Positions 32,590 to 36,215 of a stretch of 36,215 nt of DNA are shown here, in pieces; the first letter of the stretch is position 1, and each line of letters starts with the position of its first letter. The DNA comes from Desulfococcaceae bacterium HSG8. Lineage in GTDB: Bacteria > Desulfobacterota > Desulfobacteria > Desulfobacterales > 4be13. The stretch spans positions 20,556 to 56,770 of the forward strand of contig JAUCGG010000006.1 in the NCBI GenBank assembly GCA_030378015.1. Reading direction: 5' to 3'. Position numbers and translations under genes: made by a program. The notes under the pieces were generated by a model, which was given only the letters and a program-made list of their open reading frames with translations, was not told where the DNA came from and made no database searches.

Positions 32590-32653
32590 GATTTACGATT
32601 TCAGATTTACGATTCGGCATACGTAAATCGTAAATCATAAATCGTAAATCATT
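32590..32653. repeat. Fold-back heptamer array (GATTTAC/GTAAATC)
   Basis: GATTTAC-type units (32590-32614) face inverted AAATCGT/AAATCAT units (32621-32653) with GGCATAC between. The right edge encodes the C-terminal MIYDL of the ATPase gene that overlaps it. Confidence 0.85.
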
Positions 32654-34458
32654 CCCCCCCATGTTTGCATATCCGCCGTAAGAATCCCCTGTGCATGCAG
32701 CCATCTTTCGACATCCTCGGAAAATCCTTTTGCGCTCAGATAAACACCGCATACGACCCCGGGCTTTTCCGGGGAGTCCTTCAGCAGTTCCAGTTTTCTC
32801 ATAAAAAATTTTGCCTCATCCTTTGTGGGCGGATTCTTTTCATTCCTGTTTTTGGTTTCAAACGCGAGTGCCAGGCAATTATCCGCATCCCTGGAGATTG
32901 CCAGGGCATCCAGTTCCGCGTACATTGCTCCCGGGATATTCAGCAGATAATTCATCCATGCCATATCAAATTTCGCTGTTTCGCAGGCTGAGATATTTTT
33001 CTCTGTCTCCTCCGGATCATGGCCTTCCAAGAGAGGGCGCAGCCTTTTCCTGAAATTTTCCAGCGGTTTCCTCTTTTTCCTGCACAGATTCAGCTCCCGC
33101 CAGACAATCAGTTCGAGCATCCGCCCTTTCAGTTCGGCAAGCCTGCCTTTCAATACCTTTTTGTTCTTCTCCAATTCCTCCACTTTAGCGGAGAGTTCAT
33201 CTTTCACATCAATCTTTTTCCGGTAGATTTCATAAAGGTACCGGTCATGAAAAATCAGGTACAGGATATCGTCGGATATGCCCCTGTAGTGATAATCCGT
33301 GCTGCCCCTTGTGACAAGGTCCCCGTATTCCAGATCCGAAAGCTTCTTTTCGAGCAGCGGCTCGTCTTCGGGGGCCCATCCCAGTTCCTCCAGTATCTCA
33401 TCCCTTCCGAGTTCCTTATCCCGTTCGCGGGAGAGCAGCAGGAGTATCTGCTTCCCGTACCTGTCATTCACCTTCTTCAGTGACATGCGGATATACTCCA
33501 GCCATGTCCTGTGCAGTTCGCTGTTCCTGTCCCTGATCTCATTGGCAAAGGTCATGACAGCGCCCCGGATGCCTGAAAAATCGCGCCCCTGCCACTCGCT
33601 TCCGAACAGGGACGCTATGTAATAAGGGTCGCTCCGGGTCATTGTGTTCACCGCAAGAGCGACGTCTCCAGTGATTTCAATCTTATGGAATTCGGCGTAT
33701 TTGTAAACAGCCTCAATCCCGTGTTCGAACTCCAGGGAAGATGAAACCGGTGTTCTCCTGAGTCTGCCGCCGACAAACATCTCTTCTATCATCCGCGTCA
33801 TCCACCCGACATAGCTTCCGGATACCAGCATCGGGGCTGATTTAAGTTCCACAAGCCCGTGAAAGGCCCCGGGCAGATTGACGGCCCGGACGTTACGGGC
33901 TTTGTCATAGTAAACATACTCAGTCATATACTGGATTTCATCAATCATGACCAGGAAAAATCTGTTGTCATATCCTGCAAACCATGAAGGGGAGCCGAAT
34001 GCCAGCTTCATGGCCTGGTGTTCGTTTTCCTTTTCAAAATAATTTCTGAATGATCCTATCCGGCGGAGAATATTCTCGCTGCCTGTCTCTCCTGCCATAT
34101 CTGTAAGGATACTCCACTCCCACGGCTCGTTGTTCTGGGCAAACGGCGTTCTGGTAAGAAAAGACAGGTAGTGGCTCAGGAAAGTGCGGATATAGTCGTC
34201 TGAAAAATGAAGCAGCCAGGTGTCCTGATCCTGAACCTCGAAATAAAAGGGAACAACACTGCTGTTCCTGTTCCACAGGATGTTGAACATACGCTGCATG
34301 ATGGCTGTTTTTCCGCTCTTGCGCCGGCCCAGCAGCGCGCGGGACTTCGCCATTTTCCGAGGAATTTTGTCTGCCCAGTTCAGCAACAGTTCCATTTCCT
34401 GCTTCCGACCGCAAAACAGTGAAGGGTCGCCGATTCTTTCTTCAAGTACATAGATCAT
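32635..34458 (-). CDS. STAND/archaeal-type ATPase with C-terminal nuclease-like region, copy 1
   Basis: 607 residues. FCGRKQEMELL, Walker A GRRKSGKT (44-51) and Walker B FFLVMIDEIQYM (D173-E174) give a P-loop ATPase of the Arch_ATPase kind. The middle is winged-helix-like (ILEELGWAPEDE ... LEYGDLVTRG). The C-terminal region has ELD (D517) and FETK (E534, K536), the spacing of a PD-(D/E)XK nuclease core, as in DUF234-type proteins. Role unknown; such proteins are common in multi-copy in archaea and anaerobes. The end differs from copy 2: a G7 run instead of G6 makes it read TWGGMIYDL into the heptamer repeat rather than stop as TWGE. A separate transcription unit from rsmH is likely. Confidence 0.7.
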   Translation of the reverse strand: MIYVLEERIGDPSLFCGRKQEMELLLNWADKIPRKMAKSRALLGRRKSGKTAIMQRMFNILWNRNSSVVPFYFEVQDQDTWLLHFSDDYIRTFLSHYLSFLTRTPFAQNNEPWEWSILTDMAGETGSENILRRIGSFRNYFEKENEHQAMKLAFGSPSWFAGYDNRFFLVMIDEIQYMTEYVYYDKARNVRAVNLPGAFHGLVELKSAPMLVSGSYVGWMTRMIEEMFVGGRLRRTPVSSSLEFEHGIEAVYKYAEFHKIEITGDVALAVNTMTRSDPYYIASLFGSEWQGRDFSGIRGAVMTFANEIRDRNSELHRTWLEYIRMSLKKVNDRYGKQILLLLSRERDKELGRDEILEELGWAPEDEPLLEKKLSDLEYGDLVTRGSTDYHYRGISDDILYLIFHDRYLYEIYRKKIDVKDELSAKVEELEKNKKVLKGRLAELKGRMLELIVWRELNLCRKKRKPLENFRKRLRPLLEGHDPEETEKNISACETAKFDMAWMNYLLNIPGAMYAELDALAISRDADNCLALAFETKNRNEKNPPTKDEAKFFMRKLELLKDSPEKPGVVCGVYLSAKGFSEDVERWLHAQGILTADMQTWGGMIYDL

Positions 34459-34461
34459 TTG

Positions 34462-34546
34462 GATTTACGATTTACGATTTACGATTTCAGATTTACGATT
34501 CAGGCATACGTCAATCGTAAATCGTAAATCATAAATCGTAAATCAT
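34462..34546. repeat. Fold-back heptamer array (GATTTAC/GTAAATC) between the two ATPase copies
   Basis: The same heptamer word and loop (GGCATAC) as at 32590-32653, with more units. The two arrays bracket copy 1, so the duplication unit contains one gene plus one array. Confidence 0.85.
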
Positions 34547-36215
34547 TCCCCCCATGTTTGCATATCCGCCGTAAGAATCCCCTGTGCATGCAGCCATCTT
34601 TCGACATCCTCGGAAAATCCTTTTGCGCTCAGATAAACACCGCATACAACCCCGGGCTTTTCCGGGGACTCCTTCAGCAGTTCCAGCTTTCTCAGGAAAA
34701 ATTTTGCCTCATCCCTTGTGGGGGGATTCTTTTCATTCCTGTTTTTGGTTTCAAACGCCAGTGCCAGGCAATTATCCGCATCCCTGAATATTGCCAGGGC
34801 ATCCAGTTCCGCGTACATTGCTCCCGGGATATTCAGCAGATAATTCATCCATGCCATATCAAATTTCGCTGTTTCGCAGGCAGAGATATTTTTCTCTGTC
34901 TCCTCCGGATCATGGCCTTCCAAGAGAGGGCGCAGCCTTTTCCTGAAATTTTCCAGCGGATTTCTCTTTTTCCTGCACAGATTCAGTTCCCGCCATACAA
35001 TCAGTTCGAGCATCCGCCCTTTCAGTTCGGCAAGCCTGCCTTTCAAAGCCTTTTTGTCCTTTTCCAATTCCTCCACTTTCGCGGAGAGTTCATCCCTTAC
35101 ATCAATCTTTTTCCGATAGATTTCATAAAGGTACCGGTCATGAAAAATCAGGTACAGGATATCGTCGGATATGCCCCTGTAGTGATAATCCGTGCTGCCC
35201 CTTGTGACCAGGTCCCCGTATTCCAGATCCGAAAGCTTCTTTTCGAGCAGCGGTTCGTCTTCGGGGGGCCATCCCAGTTCCTCCAGGATCTCATCCCTTC
35301 CGAGTTCCTTATCCCGTTCGCGGGAGAGCAGCAGGAGTATCTGCTTCCCGTACCTGTCATTCACCTTCTTCAGTGACATGCGGATATACTCCAGCCATGT
35401 CCTGTGCAGTTCGCTGTTCCTGTCCCTGATCTCATTGGCAAAGGTCATGACAGCGCCCCGGATGCCTGAAAAATCGCGCCCCTCCCACTCGCTTCCGAAC
35501 AGGGACGCTATGTAATAAGGGTCGCTCCGGGTCATTGTGTTCACCGCAAGAGCGACGTCTCCAGTGATTTCAATCTTATGGAATTCGGCGTATTTGTAAA
35601 CAGCCTCAATCCCGTGTTCGAACTCCAGGGAAGATGAAACCGGTGTTCTCCTGAGTCTGCCGCCGACAAACATTTCTTCTATCATCCGCGTCATCCACCC
35701 GACATAGCTTCCGGATACCAGCATCGGGGCTGATTTAAGTTCCACAAGCCCGTGAAAGGCCCCGGGCAGATTTGCTGCCTGCACGGTTTCCTCTTTATCT
35801 TTATAGATGTATTCCGTCATATACTGGATTTCATCAATCATGACCAGGAAAAATCTGTTGTCATATCCTGCAAACCATGAAGGGGATCCGAATGCCAGCT
35901 TCATGGCCTGGTGTTCGTTTTCTTTTTCAAAATAATTTCTGAATGACCCTATCCGACGGAGAATATTCTCGCTGCCTGTCTCTCCTGCCATATCTGTAAG
36001 GATACTCCACTCCCACGGCTCGTTGTTCTGGGCAAACGGCGTTCTGGTAAGAAAAGACAGGTACTGGCTAAGGAAAGTGCGAATATAATCGTCTGAAAAA
36101 TGAAGCAGCCAGGTGTCCTGATCCTGAACCTCGAAATAAAAGGGAACAACACTGCTGTTCCTGTTCCACAGGATGTTGAACATACGCTGCATGATGGCTG
36201 TTTTTCCGCTCTTGC
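34543..36215 (-). CDS. STAND/archaeal-type ATPase, copy 2 (N-terminus beyond window)
   Basis: 557 or so residues of the same protein as copy 1, offset by 1893 bases and nearly identical. The window cuts inside Walker A; KTAIMQRM is the start of what is visible. Walker B and the ELD...ETK core are retained. It ends TWGE-stop with a G6 run, probably the original ending. Most differences are single bases, except a patch near 35773-35813 (YKDKEETVQAAN against YDKARNVRAVN in copy 1). Confidence 0.7.
   Translation of the reverse strand, partial: KSGKTAIMQRMFNILWNRNSSVVPFYFEVQDQDTWLLHFSDDYIRTFLSQYLSFLTRTPFAQNNEPWEWSILTDMAGETGSENILRRIGSFRNYFEKENEHQAMKLAFGSPSWFAGYDNRFFLVMIDEIQYMTEYIYKDKEETVQAANLPGAFHGLVELKSAPMLVSGSYVGWMTRMIEEMFVGGRLRRTPVSSSLEFEHGIEAVYKYAEFHKIEITGDVALAVNTMTRSDPYYIASLFGSEWEGRDFSGIRGAVMTFANEIRDRNSELHRTWLEYIRMSLKKVNDRYGKQILLLLSRERDKELGRDEILEELGWPPEDEPLLEKKLSDLEYGDLVTRGSTDYHYRGISDDILYLIFHDRYLYEIYRKKIDVRDELSAKVEELEKDKKALKGRLAELKGRMLELIVWRELNLCRKKRNPLENFRKRLRPLLEGHDPEETEKNISACETAKFDMAWMNYLLNIPGAMYAELDALAIFRDADNCLALAFETKNRNEKNPPTRDEAKFFLRKLELLKESPEKPGVVCGVYLSAKGFSEDVERWLHAQGILTADMQTWGE

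Noticed and set aside
34558..35376. 272-codon plus-strand frame opposite the second ATPase gene
   Set aside because: Shadow of the ATPase on the other strand; the same shadow occurs opposite copy 1 in shorter form.

Overview
The window reads as a chromosomal piece of a Gram-negative bacterium, most likely a Desulfobacterota (deltaproteobacterial) relative. This is inferred from gene style (Cys-containing PAS kinase, nadC-nadA pair, division/cell-wall cluster, abundant palindromic and short tandem intergenic repeats), not from a marker search. Layout: the 3' end of a 23S gene, 5S and a terminator (1-771); a stand-alone receiver protein and a receiver-PAS-PAS-histidine kinase (1044-3635); nadC and nadA for NAD synthesis (4191-6062); then an island of decayed or mobile sequence (6200-8260) with a helicase tail, two transposase fragments and a toxin-antitoxin pair cut by an IS1-like fragment.

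The centre (8544-24879) is a defence island. A two-repeat, one-spacer CRISPR array with an AT-rich leader lies next to cas6. The cas6 5' end is duplicated in tandem and carries a one-base frameshift. Small uncharacterised genes (HEPN plus a small partner, an antitoxin-like gene, two overlapping small genes) and two MITE-like elements follow. Next comes a long minus-strand operon that I read as a type III-D CRISPR effector: a CARF-nuclease (Card1/Can2-like), an HD-less Cas10 with an intact GGDD, a Csm3-like RAMP, Csx10, a double-RAMP Cas7-Cas7 fusion, an 88-residue helical protein, Csx19 and a TIGR03986-type RAMP. Directly downstream, with very short spacing, are an ABC-type AAA ATPase and a DUF4435/TOPRIM-like protein, the AriA/AriB pair of PARIS anti-phage systems. 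No cas1 or cas2 is present. The inferred circuit is: crRNA-guided RAMP complex senses RNA, Cas10 makes cyclic oligoadenylate, the CARF protein responds, and a PARIS-like abortive module is carried on the same transcript.

The right part (25511-32502) is a minus-strand dcw cluster: rsmH, ftsL, ftsI, murF, mraY. murE, normally between ftsI and murF, is absent. The rsmH/upstream, ftsL/ftsI, ftsI/murF and murF/mraY junctions (not rsmH/ftsL) and the mraY 3' end carry period-7 tandem repeats. Each array has its own heptamer and most fold back onto an inverted stretch of the same heptamer; some encode the C-termini of neighbouring proteins. The window ends with two tandem, nearly identical ATPase genes with a C-terminal PD-(D/E)XK-like region, the second cut by the window edge.
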